Below are positions 21,361 to 35,024 of a DNA stretch of 64,000 nucleotides, in pieces. The stretch comes from Acanthosepion esculentum (taxonomy: Eukaryota; Mollusca; Cephalopoda; Sepiida; Sepiidae). The position numbers and the translations under genes are program-made. The notes under the pieces are model-generated. The model searched no databases and had not been told where the DNA came from. It saw nothing but the letters and a program-made list of their open reading frames with translations. The DNA is taken from contig OZ038488.1 of the NCBI GenBank assembly GCA_964036315.1, positions 64,941,909 through 65,005,908 on the forward strand. The letters are read 5' to 3'. Within the stretch, counting starts at the first letter, position 1. Every line of letters begins with the position of its first letter.

Positions 21361-22957
21361 GATGATTTTGAAAAAAGAAAAATAAGTCAAATGAAGAAGC
21401 TAGGTTAGGTTGATATTACAACATATCAACCCTTGTAAGGTCAAATTTTTTAATAGACCACTAGTAAGGATCCAACTCACTACTCAGTATTAATGATCAG
21501 TGTAGCTTGATAACCATAACTCCATACTGAGATGAAATACCCCAGGGCATTAAAAACACTTCAAGTGCCATTTTTAAGTATACCATAGAAAAACCATTGG
21601 GGGGAGGGAAACAATTGAAAATATGATAAACTATTGAAGATATTTCCGTGCAACTTGCAAGGAAAAACTGAACTTAACCAAATTATATTAAAGTAACAGA
21701 TCACAAAAGAACCATTAATTCAGATAAGTACATATTCAAAAGTGACAAAATATCTTTTTCTAGGATATTTAATTTTGAAGTTGTTCTTTTAAATAGACAT
21801 TTGGTTCAAAAGAGATTTTTTTGCCTACTGACTAAAAAGAAACAAATAAAATTAAAACACCCACTCCCTTTTAAAGCAATGAATTTTTATAGCACGTTTT
21901 GCCAAAATGATCAAGCTAGTTGTAAATTTACACAAAAATGATTTTATATGAACAAATAAACAGCAGGTAACATAAAATTCTTTACGGAAAATCCAGTTTT
22001 GAAGATTTTTCATGCTAATAAAGTTACTGTAACAATTGATGTTAGACAGCACTCTTTTGGGGAATTTTGTCACAGATTTACCACCAAGTACTATATAAAG
22101 GAGGTTAACCAATGCCAAAAATGAATTATTCTAATATTCAGGAGGAAGCTTGGAAAATGTATGGATTACAAACGGGGTCCATCATTTTTAGTAAGTAGAA
22201 AAATCTTACTGAAGTTTGATCACATGTTGTTAGAATTTATTTTTAACCCTTGCAAGGAACTCAAAAAAAGTTACATCTTCCAAAATACTGAAAAAGGCAA
22301 AGCAACTCAGTGTTTGATATAGTGTATATTAAATGTAATTAATAATCTCCTGATGATGCACTTTTAAGATTAAAGGTTTATTTTAAGTTTTCTTTTTAAT
22401 TGTTTCTAATTCAGTGATAATCTACACTAGTTGCAAATCAATGTTCAAGAAGACCATGATGAGTATTTCAAAGTGTTATCTTTAGAATAAAAGTAAAACT
22501 TTGCTTATATTTAGAGAATAAAGCCTAAGAGAATCTTTGTGACTAAGAGAAAATATGAATATCATGCTAAATTTAATGTATTTTCCACATACTATAAAAC
22601 AAGAAAATAATGCAATTTCTAAGAGATAATGTTGAATATTCAGTGCCTTATTATAAGTCTACCCTCAAATCTGCTGATGGTTGATGTTCGTGGTTTCTGA
22701 TTTGAAGATAACTTGAAATAAAAGTGTCAAAAAATATCTGAAAACGTTAAAATTTAGCAATTAAATATTGTTTTTACATCAATAAATCCATAATATAATG
22801 ATAAAATATATTTTACATAAATATTTAATTTCCAATAATTTTTAGTAATAGTAATGAATTAAAATCACTGCTGAATATTAATCACCGAGAACATAGATTA
22901 TTATGCAAAAGTTTCAGATCAAAAATCAGCAAATGCATCAGACTTATTGATTTAACT

Positions 22958-22959
<2 letters not shown>
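21361..22959. other. no recognisable gene; possible SINE scrap at 21460-21540
   Basis: The block GGATCCAACTCACTACTCAG could be a reverse-oriented tRNA-like B-box region, but this is weak. The rest is AT-rich and unrecognised. Confidence 0.4.

Positions 22960-22960
<1 letters not shown>

Positions 22961-22998
<38 letters not shown>
22961..22998. repeat. (GA)n microsatellite
   Basis: About 18 GA units. Confidence 0.95.
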
Positions 22999-22999
<1 letters not shown>

Positions 23000-23817
23000 G
23001 TCTTGGTCAAAGGTATAGAGAGAGTAAAAAAGAAAACAGAACACTTCAAGATCTTTCTTATCCATGAAAGTCTATTCCTCGGCTCATCAAAGTATCTGAG
23101 CAGATCTGTGGAAGTAGGAAAAGCCCAGTGATCCAAAAGAGAAATGATCATGTGTGCATTACTGACCTTTGAAACTTAACATTAGATTCATAAAAATAAA
23201 GATATAGCAGAATAAAGCAAGCCTTATATAAAAATCAGTTATCGCAAGATTCCCACGCTTTAACCTTATTTATAAAAAAAAAAAAAAAAAGGATAAAAAA
23301 GATTTCTGGTAAATATCTCATCTGCAATTGGTATTGTAGATTTTAACAGCATATAAAAAAAAAACTTTTGTTTTTTTCCCCAATACTAGTTTTTCTGTCA
23401 TATTTTTGCTGCTTATTTTATTGCAACCAGGTTACTTTATATTTTAAGTAAGCAGTATAAACTGGAAATAAAGAGGTAATCTACAACAAGATTTAAACTC
23501 ACTCCTTTTAGGAGACCTATTTGATATGGAAGACATAACAATTTGGCCAGATAAAGCAACTAGCAAAATAAGATGATAAAATCAGAATTCAGGAACCTAG
23601 AAAACATTCTAAGAAATTTAGAAAACTTAGCATTATCATATTGAATATTACTAAATTCATCCCAAAATACTATTACCAGGTATAAACAAACTAATGTAAC
23701 GAAATTGGACTTTTGCCTGTGGCCAAATTAGAAAGGTATCATCCACATCAGATAGAAACTCAAATTTGAAACTAATGCTGAGCAATGCTACTTATTTAAG
23801 GGTTATAGAATAAAAGC

Positions 23818-23869
<52 letters not shown>

Positions 23870-24587
23870 AAACTCAAAATGTTATTCAAGAAACTAGTAA
23901 AAAAAATTAAAATGCTTCATCTAAGGACAACTTTCAAGTAATTATGTTGAGTTAGAAAACATAGATGCCAAGAGATTTAGAATACATGTAACAACTGCAG
24001 TAGAAAATTGTCATTTGTGGCTGAAAGCTATGGAGGTGGAAATTCTATCATCTGCAGCATGAATCAGAATTCCCATTGTGCTACCAACTAAAATTGTGGG
24101 TAGGTCATGGCAGATATTTTTATCCAAACTTTATGTTAACCTAATACAAGCCCCAAGAGATACTCAAGTTAGAGTTTTACTGAATGATGTATGGATGTAA
24201 GAGGAGAAATTAAGTGCATATTTATGTTGGATAGAGAATGGAAATTTCCCTTGAGCATATCACAATTAGCAGCTTTGGAAAGAGTTGTTGACCAGACAGG
24301 GAACTATAATAACAGGAAGAAAAAACTACTAAATAAACAACAGATTCAGTACAATTATATAAAAAAGAGAAAAAGAAAATGAGAATTTTTATCAGAATTG
24401 AGATTTTATTTAAGAGAAAATAGCCAGAACAAATGCAAAGCCATTTATTCAAGTTTAAAGAAAAAAAACTGCAACTGATTTGTCACCATGAAGGAAGTTA
24501 ATTTTTCTCAATTTCCTTTTTTATGAATTTATACTATCTTCAACTTGTAAATTTCTATGAAGGAACTTGAAACAGAAGCAATGTCTT
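22999..24587. other. no recognisable gene; (AT)n at 23821-23866
   Basis: AT-rich with an A run at about 23274-23290. No domain recognised. Confidence 0.5.
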
Positions 24588-24821
24588 TTATTTGAGTGAC
24601 TCAATCATTTCTGCTACCTCACTCTTTGAAGTTAAATATCCTGTTGACTGTCTGTGCACACAAATGCATAAAAGCCTTTTAATGTTTTCATCTAGCACAG
24701 GCCAATTGGTGCAGGTGTTTTCTGCTGCAGCCACTAAATTTAATGGTTGACCAAATAGGTGACTGGAAACTAGGTCTACTACTAATTCATGTATAGGAGC
24801 CAGACAGCACAGGGATTCCAA
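24588..24821 (-). other. 77-codon open frame of slightly higher GC, unidentified
   Basis: The frame begins MESLCCLAPIHELVVDLVSS and continues with CTNWPVLDENIKRLLCICVH. Composition is less AT-biased than its surroundings and looks protein-like, but no family is recognised, and no flanking splice sites or regulatory signals were found. It may be a scrap of a transposon gene or chance. Confidence 0.2.
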
Positions 24822-27800
24822 GCAAGGGCCAAAGTTTTTCTACTTTGGATCAGTGAAATAAGCTTTTACTTGTTGTAGCCATAATAGATTTTTTTTCTTT
24901 TGCATTTTTAGCAAATATCACAAAAGAAAACAAACAGCCAACTATTTTTCAATGATGAATGCATCATTATTTGTTGTGCTTGTCTGTCATCTGTAACTAT
25001 CGTATTGTGCGTGCATTCATGGAATTATTTTTTTAATAATGCTGATGTCACTCCAGCTGACAATTATAGTGGGTCAAACAACAGAGTCAGGAAGTGACCA
25101 TTCTGCATATCAACTATAATCCATTGATTTGTATAAACAATGATACTTAAAAGTGAATATAAGTTTTAGGAACATTATTCTCAGCATTGGAGTCTTCTTC
25201 ACAATGCTATTTATAGATATTTCATAAATGGCAAATAACTGAAACAAATTTTTTTAAAGCCAATTTCACAAATTAGATTTTTTACCAGGAGGAGCAGAAC
25301 TAATTTAAATTTTTTTTTTTTTTAATGATTTGGGCCTTTGTAGTCTATATTATGTAAATGAAGATATTAAAACATTTTTTAACATAATTTGAATGAAATA
25401 TTAATTATGTTCTGAATAAAGAAACAACTTTTGACATGCAGATACAAATATAGATTTGACTTTCACTTTTACTCATCATGATTAAATTTATAAAACTATT
25501 AGTTACATTACAGAATTTTTTTGTTTACGTGCGTGTGTGTGTGTGTGTGCATGTATATAAAAACTGCAATGAAATGATAGTAACTGCTGGTTTCTCAGTT
25601 CATTTACAGTGATGTAAATTATTCTATTTTATATGAAAGCAATTGATAGCTCTATTAAAGCTGTGAAATAATCTAAGCAAACTTCAAATTGCTCTAATTT
25701 AAATGAAAAAAAAAAAAAAAAGTAAAACTAAAATAACAGTGTGAAAATCCAACGGGGAATCCACTACTCAAATCAACCATTTGGTCAGATATAATTCTCA
25801 AGTTATTCTTAGAATCAAGAGGTATTTTTTATATTATGATAAGCACTTTGTTATTCATACTTTGTATGAAGCACAACTGTGTCCAAAAGTGACAAACTTG
25901 GAATTCAAGTCCCAGTTTGAATATTTACAAAACAGGTTCCTACCTATTTTTAAATTACTTTAATTTACTTGTAAATAAGACTGGATAAATACAAGACAAA
26001 GCACAAATTTCTGGCTCACAATCCAGTATTTTAAGTTACTGAGTACTAACAAAATTGTTTCATCTTCAAGTGTTTTTTATCAATTTGAAAATCAAACAAA
26101 AATCTAACTGAACAGCATTCAAAATACTGCTTAAAAGAACCAATAATCAGACAGTTATATTGATATTGAGGATTTGCCAGAATATATTACCAAATCGTTA
26201 TTATACTCTTGAAATTTTAACTCTGTAGACTCGTTATAAGCCAATGAAGCAAATGTTGCCAAAAATCTAATCAAGTGATATGTAGCAATTATTAACCAAT
26301 AAGAGATTGGTACCATCTACTATCAATGCAGCTGTAATCAAGTGAATTAAGAGTTCCATATTACCTGAGCATCATTTTTGAAATATCCTGATATGAAAGT
26401 GACTATAGCCATCTAATAAATTATCATCAACTCACAGTAAAATTAACATACAGAATATTTTTTAAAAATGAAACAAAGATAACTTCACAGAAAGTTACAT
26501 TTAAAAACTGGCAGGGTTGTTTCTGCATAACTTATTCAAATTATTGATAATTATATGTAAAAATGGAGAGAATAAAATAGTGTTCTTTTATTCCTACAAA
26601 ACAATGTTTAAAATGCTTTTAGACCAAATTAGATTAATTATTCAGCAAAATTTTATGTGGTTGTCAAGTATTACACCTCACAGAATATTTCAGCCAAAGA
26701 GATTTATATTAGTGATGAAGAAAGAGCACTTTTTATTTGGGACTTAAAATTTTAATTGATATAAAAGATAAATATATAAAAAGTGTGATAGTTATTGAAT
26801 AAATTAATAAAAGTAGTTATAGTCATGTATAATGTGTTTCACATATTAATCTTGGTTCAGTCTACAATAAATTTTATTATTTCATAAGGCTTTCTAGCAA
26901 CAACAATGGAAACTACTTGGTTTACTGAATATTGTATATTTGTCTATTCAAAGACAATCTTTCTACTGAGGGAAAAAATAGTTACATATGTCTCAACCAA
27001 ATTGTAATGAAGAATGTAAAACTATTCTCTATCTGAATTTCTGAAATGAGGAATTAGTGTTGTACAGGGTTTCAGGCAAACCTATATTTTTCAGCAACAA
27101 TTGTTAACACATCATAAAATCAATGCATGAAAGTGAATAAAGATTGTAACACAACAGTTACTAATTTAATTTTCATTTTAAATTTTCACTGTAAAATGTT
27201 TAATCTATATGATTAATGGAGAAGCATTGTGTTAAATGCATTGAGAAGTAAAGAGAAAAATGTTGAAAAAGATAAATGCTTCTTTCATAATTAGGCTACA
27301 GACGAACTCACCTGTGTATATATTCTGCAGAGGTGCATAACATTTACTTACGCATTTTCCTAATTCATTTAGCATATTTTTTCTGAATGTTTATTTTTCC
27401 TATGTCTAAAATGAGTAATATTTTTTTAAATTGCTATTGACTGAAATTATAAAATTCATTTCTGAAGTTACCAGCAATTATTTTCATGGTTATTTTTGTA
27501 CCATTTTGCTTTTGTCTTACTTAGTGGAGATATATATTTTCTTTTTTTGCAAACTGTTTATGCTTTGAGGATACAGACCTAAACTGTGAAATATTGCCCA
27601 TCCAGAATAGATGGTGGAATTCCGAGTGCTTTAACCACCATGCTATTAAACAGACAACAATGAAAGGGAAAATCATTAAGATCAGCACTTAAGCTAAAAT
27701 TTGTAAATGAATAAGTACAATATGAAGCAAAGCTCTTCTAAGGAAAAAGAGTATGCCTATACAAGAACACTTACATCTTTTGTGATTCTATCTATACAAA

Positions 27801-28935
27801 TAAGCATAGACAGTGAAGAACATTTTTTTAAAGTTATTCTTATTATACAAGATTTAATAGACAGCTTCTGAAAATGGGCATGCACAAATCAAATTTTATG
27901 ATTAATTTTTATTGAAAGGATAAATTTAGAATTTATAAAAAGCCTTAATAAATATAGACTGGTTGACTTTTATCTATTCTCATATGACCATAACTGACAA
28001 CATTGGTTTTATAGTTTCTAATTGACTTAATATATTATCTCAGATCAGACAATTATATTACACTAAGAATAAAACTAATAACAAAGTAAAAAGAAAAAAA
28101 AGAAGAAAGATTAAATATTTTTCTTTTGTCTTTATATCTATTATAACTATTCTAATGTTTTCTAGTGGTTTTGAATCAGACTACGTTTGGATTGAAAGTA
28201 CATCTCAGATCTGCCAAATATTAATAGAAATTAAGATCTTAAGATTAAAATATTTTAAGATTTAATTTAATAATCTTTACCTTTGAAAAACTGCAATATT
28301 TAATATCACATACAACATTCATCTTAAAGGTTTTGCTGGGAAGAACTTTGGTACTGAATATTCTTTATGGATCAATCTTCAAATGAGCATACAAACCAAA
28401 ATGAGATGAGGCCCCTGATTTAGATTTGATGGCATTCCATTGCATAAGGACAAAATACAAACACTGGTTTCCCATGCAAGGCAATTAATTATGCCATGTT
28501 CAATATTGTTAGAAAACAATCATCAATTTGCAAGTTCATAATCTTTTGAGGTAATATTTGTTAAAAAAAATAATGGATGATGAGATACTCGAGTCTTTTT
28601 TCTGGTGTTACTTTTTCATAAAAGTACAAAACAATTTTGAAATATCTTCCTAACAGAATATTCTAATATTGAATGCTGAGTGGTCACATGAGTAAATATT
28701 ACTTATTAAATATTTTCTTTAATATCATTCATTATTTAAGAGAATTCAATTCATGATAGATTTTTTTCTATTATACTTTGAACAATCACAAAAATAAATA
28801 TTAAAGTTTCTAGGCCTTAAAAAAATCAGTAAAGAAATGGAAAAGGGTAGATTCCAAAGTTAGTACAAATTGTAAAGAGGTGAAATGGAACAAAATTTGA
28901 AATTTTAAGTATTATTGGTTAATACCATTATCATA
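24822..28935. other. long AT-rich stretch without a recognisable gene
   Basis: A (GT)n tract lies at 25530-25549 and an A run at about 25707-25721. Open frames (for example 25781-25963) do not resemble known proteins. GTACAGGGTTTCAGGCAAAC at 27062 could be a solitary mariner-type end, but no partner was found. Confidence 0.45.
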
Positions 28936-28939
28936 GCCT

Positions 28940-29200
28940 CTTTTTTTTTTGTTGTTGTTGAGGCAGGATCAGGATTAATCTTGCACAAAGCAAAGAAGAT
29001 GGGTCCAGCCTGACAGATAATCTCTTGTCATAATGATTTGAGGCAAGGTTTTACAAGGCCAAATGCTCTTCCAGATGTCCAACTCAGACACTCACAGTCA
29101 AAGTGTTTTTATTGAGTCATCATCCTTAGGTTGCCATTCAAGGTTTGAATCCTAGCCTGTTGTGAATTTGTGTAAGGAGGTATTAGCCAAATGTCCTATA
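28940..29200. repeat. probable dispersed repeat of molluscan type
   Basis: Contains GTCCAGCCTGACAGATAATC, GAGGCAAGGTTTTACAAGGC and AATGCTCTTCCAGATGTCCA, a diverged form of the GGATGCCCTTCC... block I associate with common mollusc/cephalopod repeats. A B-box-like GGTTTGAATCC is at 29139. The family name and limits are not established. Confidence 0.45.
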
Positions 29201-30490
29201 GTAGCATCCTGACTACACTCGGTATTGACAATCATTGGTTCTGCTGGAGAACATATCTGCCTGCTGAAGGGAGCCGTGCTGACCAAAAAGTCTGATGCAA
29301 ACAGTGCTCAGCAACTGCAATCCACCAGCCTGCTGCCTTCACAAGGTCACTGGCATGAGGAGCTAGCAGTTAATAAGACTTCAAGGTCTCACCCAAATCT
29401 AGCGGAGGGAAGGAATCTGTTTACTTCTTTGGTGAGCTGTGATCAAAAGATCAGTCTAACCTCACTTAGTTATTATCAAAATAAGAAACTTTAGCCGTTG
29501 TACTCATGACTATAGCTAATCTTATTTTTTGATTGTTTTTATACCAACGGGAAGGATAAACACTTAGATGTCATTCATATTATCACAACAGAAACACTGG
29601 GCTGGGTTAATAACCACAGAATTTATTAATAGTTACAGAGTAACCATTTGAAGTTATAGAATTTGGAATTCAGTTGAAAGACATGAATGTATATCATTAT
29701 CATTGGATAAAGGGTGCTTCATGTAAGTGTGTGACAGTGATGGATAAGAAATTAACCTTTCAACTCATACACATTTGTAATCCCACAAAGTTTACTAATA
29801 CATAATATGCATATAGTGGATTTTATAAAATCTTTTTAAAAATAACCAATTACTCAGCTTATGTTTATAATCAATGAAAAGTTATTCCAGCTCTGGATCA
29901 GTGGACTTTATACTTTTTTAATTAGTTATTTCAAGTTTAATAATACAAAGTATACAAAACTAAAATTTTATTTTCAATATATCTAAAAATCTTTAATATG
30001 GGCACAGAGAACTTGAGAAAACACAAAAAAAAATAGTACTAAATTTATCTTGGTAGCAACAAAGTTATGACTACTCAAGGCTTGTCAGTTTTCTCTCATG
30101 TCCAATTGGACCAGAAGCCAATTTCAACAGTGTGTAAATGAAGATGCAGGCTTCAAACTAGTTAAAAATATTTATAAAATGAAATGTCATATAGGTAGTC
30201 TTGAAGTAAAAGAAATAATACTAATGGAAACAATTATTAAACCATCCTAAACATTATGAAAAATTGTGTTCTCAAAAAACAAAATAGTTAAAACATGACA
30301 CAGAAGAGCTCATTTGACTGTTCATATAAGTTTCATTTCAACAGTTAATGTAGAGTGGCAAGTTCTGTGTTCTAAAACGTCAAATGCCGTGTTCTTCAGT
30401 GATGGTAAATTTCAATTTTCCATTTTTGTTTCAAAATCATAAAACACGTGAAAAACAGACTTGTATGCAAACAGTAAAATAGGCATCTTT
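29201..30490. other. unassigned DNA; less AT-rich island at 29220-29490
   Basis: The island has an 89-codon plus-strand frame (29225-29494) with no recognised domain; it may be part of the neighbouring repeat. The rest is AT-rich and empty. Confidence 0.4.
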
Positions 30491-30494
30491 TATT

Positions 30495-30627
30495 TTTTTT
30501 TGTGCTTCAGCAATTTCTGATGATCCATAAGTGTGTCCCTCTGAGTCCAAGCTATGGTGTGTTGACAAAAACTGCAAAATAATTTATTGGCACCGTGATA
30601 AAAACCATCACAGAAAGCTGGCTTTTC
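30495..30627 (-). pseudogene. BED/CGGBP1-like zinc finger fragment (hAT-related)
   Basis: On the minus strand the frame reads FCDGFYHGANKLFCSFCQHT then IAWTQRDTLMDHQKLLKHKK: Cys-x2-Cys followed by a spaced His pair, with the LFC..C....W...D....H pattern of the BED-type finger found in CGGBP1-like proteins and hAT transposases. Nothing recognisable of a hAT catalytic domain follows, since the frame reaches A/T runs at about 30490. Upstream (30630-31130) the DNA is less AT-rich and may be its leader. Most likely a transposon-derived remnant. Confidence 0.6.
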
Positions 30628-30772
30628 AACTCTTCAAAGAAAGTCTTTTGCTGAAAGTGTGAACCCACCAAGTTTGCTAGCTTTACGTCTACTCATCATT
30701 AAAGATGATCAAACCAGCATTTAAAAATTTAATTACTAAACAGACAACTTTTATTTTTACTACTCTTGACAG

Positions 30773-30809
30773 CACGTGCCATGCTATTCACGTGCTAATA
30801 TCACACGTG
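30773..30809. promoter_or_regulatory. cluster of three E-boxes (CACGTG)
   Basis: CACGTG occurs at 30773, 30789 and 30804, upstream of the minus-strand zinc finger frame. Palindromic bHLH-type sites this close together are unusual in AT-rich DNA, but function is only inferred. Confidence 0.35.
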
Positions 30810-31134
30810 GGTATTATGACTAGCGGTAACCATTTTGGCCAGGTTAATATCATGAATTAGGTTATGGCGCTTGTGTAGTACTGGAACCAGTACTGGAAAA
30901 TACCACGTTATTCATAGAATGACATGTTGCAGCAATATTGTTTGTAGCGCTTGCGCATAAGTGACTGACTTCACTGTGTATTGCAAATTAATGATTCTGC
31001 CATCTTCCAGCACAGGAATTTCACGTTTTACCATCAGAATATTTTATTTTTTTTAGTAAGAAAAATATTATTTTCCATGTTTTTTGTCTTCTACTTTGTG
31101 TTTTTTTTCTGTATTACAGAGAATTTTCCACTCT

Positions 31135-33820
31135 AAGTTAATGCCTTGCAACTTCTGATTCATCGGACAACAGAGATGAAGTTAAATTTTTATTTCAGTA
31201 GTTCATCAACAAAAAAAACAAAAAAACCTTCATACTTATAACATGTAAAACAACCAGAAGTGCAGTTTGACAGTTGGGTAAAAATATGTCAAAGCCTTTT
31301 CCTTCCTTTGTTCCTTCAGAGGTGGAAATGAAGTTCCATTAAAACTTATATCGGTGAAATACTTCACAGATTTTAACTTTATCATCAGCATACATTGCAA
31401 GGAATTTGGGGTCTTCTTGACTTGCTTCTTTCACTTAGAAAGCTACTTCTCAGTGTACTGAGTTCATCATTCACTGAACAGAAGATTAAATGTAATTTTA
31501 TTAATCACCGAGTGGGGGGGGGGGTCACTGGTGTGGAAAGCACTAATACAAAAAAAAAAAAAAAAATGGTGTTATGTTTATTATCTTCCATAATGCAGCT
31601 TAAAAAAAGACAACGCATGTTTATTAAGTTGAACTATAAAATATATATATTTTTTAAGAAAATGTAACAATATTTTAACCTCTGAAATAGGACCTAGAAT
31701 TAGTAAATAATCATTAAAAAGAAAAAAAAAAAAGAAAAGCAAAAGTAAACTGATTACATTTTGAAAATTACCCAATTACATTTCAATTTTTTATAGACCC
31801 ATGCCCTTATCCAGTTCATTTTTATTTTATTTTTTATAGAATGTATCCAATTTCATTTATTTTTTTAAAGAAAATATAAATTTTCAATTCCCAAATCCTG
31901 AGAATAAGAAAAAATATTGTCAGCCATGAATGTAAATGAAATGAATGACCATTAAAAAGAAAACAGGACACTTTTTAAGTTCATTTTTATGAGAAAAATG
32001 TGAGTGTGAAATTTAAAAAGCTATGAATATATCCAATTTATGTATTTATTTTTCTATTTTATAATATGAATTCTGTTTAATGTAGTTTTAAAATGCATCA
32101 TTAAAGAAAATAATAAAACGATTTTAACTGTGTAATATCTATTGATGAAACAAGTCTAATTTAAAATGGGATTCAGCTGGCTGTGTCCATTCACTGGTTA
32201 GCAATACAAGTTTTGATGGATAATACTCAAAGTTTATTGATTTGTGAGCACCTTGATCTGTAGAGGCAGAGATTGATTATTATAGATGAGACATTACTCT
32301 ATAAGAAGATGTATTTTAAAAAATTTCACTGGTATTTCATCCACTGAAGTTTTCACATGAGAATTTTTGTGAAAAACAACTTCAACCCATATGTTTACCC
32401 TATCAAATTAACAAGCACCCTCTTCTCTTTAAGATGGGACTATTTTGATGTGGGTAGGGAGATAGCTCAACAAACTTGAAAAACACCACTATGAAATAGC
32501 CAACTTTGAAAATGTAGCAAAAACACTATAAAAATAAATATTTTTACCTCAATAAAAAGAACATTTTAGAACTGATGAAAGTTTTTTGGTTTTTTTTTTA
32601 AATAAAGTTAGAAATAAAAGGATTTTAGGTTTTGCATAATTTCATTACTATATTGAAGTGCAAATAAATGGATAACATAGTTCATGTTATAGATTTCACA
32701 GACCCAAAATGTTGAGCTGTTCAAATATCTTGCTCCTCCCAAACTAATACATATTTACAGACTTAAAATTTTAATATTCCAATTAAGGTGAGTAACTGAA
32801 TAACAAAAAATTCTACGTGTGTTTCATCCTTGACTAGGACTTCTTTTGATTAAATGTTTTTGATGGAATCATGTCTATCTCAGTGGTGACTCTAGGTCAT
32901 CAATGTTTATCGGGCTCATTGCAATCTTTAACAAAATATAGTATTGGTATAACTTAGATGTTAAATTGATACCTTTACTCTAACTAAAATGTATGATTTT
33001 TAAAAATCTCTATTCATGAAATTAAAAATAAACACACTTTGGTATTTTAATATTAATTGTAATAATTCTATAAAAATAAACATTTATTTAAAAAGATTTT
33101 TTACAGACATGTAAAACGTGTGTATCTATCTAGAGTGTGTGGTTGTATATATGTCTATACATTAGTGCATTTATATATCTTCTGTCTGAATTTTTAGTTT
33201 AATTTATGGTCAGTACTACTGACTGATATCATATTTCCTCAACACTACCCCAGTCACACTTCTCATCCCAACCCTCCAGTCAACAAGTTAAGGCTGCCAC
33301 TTTCAGATTTTCACCAACTTAAGTTAGGCTAAATTTAATTTGCCCTTTTTCAATTGATACATTGTGCTAAAAAAAAAAAAAACCTTATACTGTACAGAAT
33401 AAATTATTTAAAATGGATATTTGAAATAAAAATGTTCTTGGAAAAAAAAAAAGCATACAGGTCATTACAGATTTTTAAAAGATTATAAAATTAAACCCAG
33501 AAATGCCCTGCCTATTAAGTATGTTTTCAGTTCAGATCTATGCAGCCCGACTAACCACACTAATTTTATTTCATTTTTTTTTTTTTTTTTTCTTACTTTC
33601 TTTGTTTTATTCTTTTAAATTATTTTGTTATGAACAATATCAACAAAATGCGTTTTGGTCAATATTTTGAGGCACGGAGTTGAGACAATTTTGTATCCAG
33701 CTGAAGTCAAAATGAAAACGACACACTATGAAAGATTTTAGTTGCTTTGAAATAGATATAATTGAATGTTAACTCACTTGGGCTGAGGCTGAGCCTGACC
33801 CCTATATATACATTTTATTT
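31135..33820. other. AT-rich DNA without a recognisable gene
   Basis: Only homopolymer runs (G run near 31514-31525, several A and T runs). No domain recognised. Confidence 0.5.
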
Positions 33821-33850
33821 ATTTATATATATACACACACACACACACAC

Positions 33851-33890
<40 letters not shown>
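33815..33890. repeat. alternating (TA)n/(CA)n microsatellite
   Basis: Two cycles of TA then CA runs end directly at the terminal repeat of the mariner derivative. Confidence 0.93.
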
Positions 33891-33891
<1 letters not shown>

Positions 33892-34215
33892 TGGGTGATT
33901 GAAAAGTCGCTCCTTATTTTATGTATGAGTGGCCAGCCAGGTGTCCTGATTAACACTGATTTTTTCTTTGGGGTTGGTTAAAGGCACAAGTCTATTATAC
34001 CAAACCAAGACTTTGGAAAAACTTGAAGGCCAAATACAAGAAATTATGTCTTTTATACCACAAGAGTTCCTGGTGAAATCAGTTGATGCGATTCTTGGGC
34101 TGCTCAAGAAGCTGATAGCAAAATTTGATGCCCATATCCATTTCTTGTAAAAATGATAGTTAATAAATAAATTATAAGGATTTTCAAATGGGTAGTTACT
34201 TTTCAATCACTCTGT
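33889..34215 (+). mobile_element. mariner internal-deletion derivative
   Basis: The left end CTGGGTGATTGAAAAGT and the right end in reverse complement (CAGAGTGATTGAAAAGTAAC) are matched terminal repeats. Between them the plus strand reads LYQTKTLEKLEGQIQEIMSF, IPQEFLVKSVDAILGLLKKL and IAKFDAHIHF, which matches the extreme C-terminus of a mariner/Tc1-type transposase (the ..I...L..CI..NG.H. tail). Only about 330 bp of an expected 1.3 kb remain, so the catalytic core is gone. Such elements can be moved by a transposase supplied elsewhere. Confidence 0.8.
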
Positions 34216-35020
34216 ATGGGGGGGGGGAGTATAATCAAATAATAGTTACAATTAAACATCAAGGAAAATGCTGAAGATGCAGGTTTCTTAACTTTGAATT
34301 TACAGAATTTTTTTTTCATCTTGACATTCAATTACCCACCTTTAATCTGAAGACACTAATACAGGTGCTGCTATCTATTTAGTCTAAAAATAGTTCTGAT
34401 GTAGCTGGATATATTATTTTGCGAGTTAAAAATATAGATGATAATTGTCAAAAGCTGCAGTCAGTGGAGTGTGAGAATCTGATAAGATCAAGTGAACATT
34501 TTCTAACTTTGGCTTCTGCGTGTCACAACAAAAGATAAATATAATTGAATTAAGAAACATCAAGAAAATAACCAACAATGGATGCAATGATATCATCTTA
34601 TTGGTAATTATCCTTTACCAAAGAAAGTTTCATTAGAAATGAGGTTATCGCACTGTAACAAAAATACACCTGAAAACTTACTAGCTTGATAGTTCCAAGA
34701 CAGAACTGGATTATGAGGTCTATAAAAATTGAGGCTTAAGTAAGCAATACTTGGTAACCACAATATAAACAACTTCAATATCATGCCAAGAATTTCTGTA
34801 AACATTACTCATTTGCAAAAATGACACACAAGAATATCTAAAGAGGATATGGTTAAGAGCAGACAGTAATAAAAAAATAAATATAATTCTTTAAAATATG
34901 AAAATAACTAGAGCTTGAAACATCAAATATTTCTCACACATTTATGAATTATATTTATTATAATCTTTTTTAATAAAAATTCTCAATGATAGTAATAAAA
35001 AAAAAACTTTTCCAGTAAGC
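34216..35020. other. no recognisable gene
   Basis: Begins with a G run (34218-34227). AT-rich and unrecognised. Confidence 0.5.
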
Positions 35021-35024
35021 TTTC

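Noticed and set aside
27062..27120. A mariner terminal repeat (GTACAGGGTTTCAGG)
   Set aside because: No matching inverted partner was found within several hundred bases on either side.
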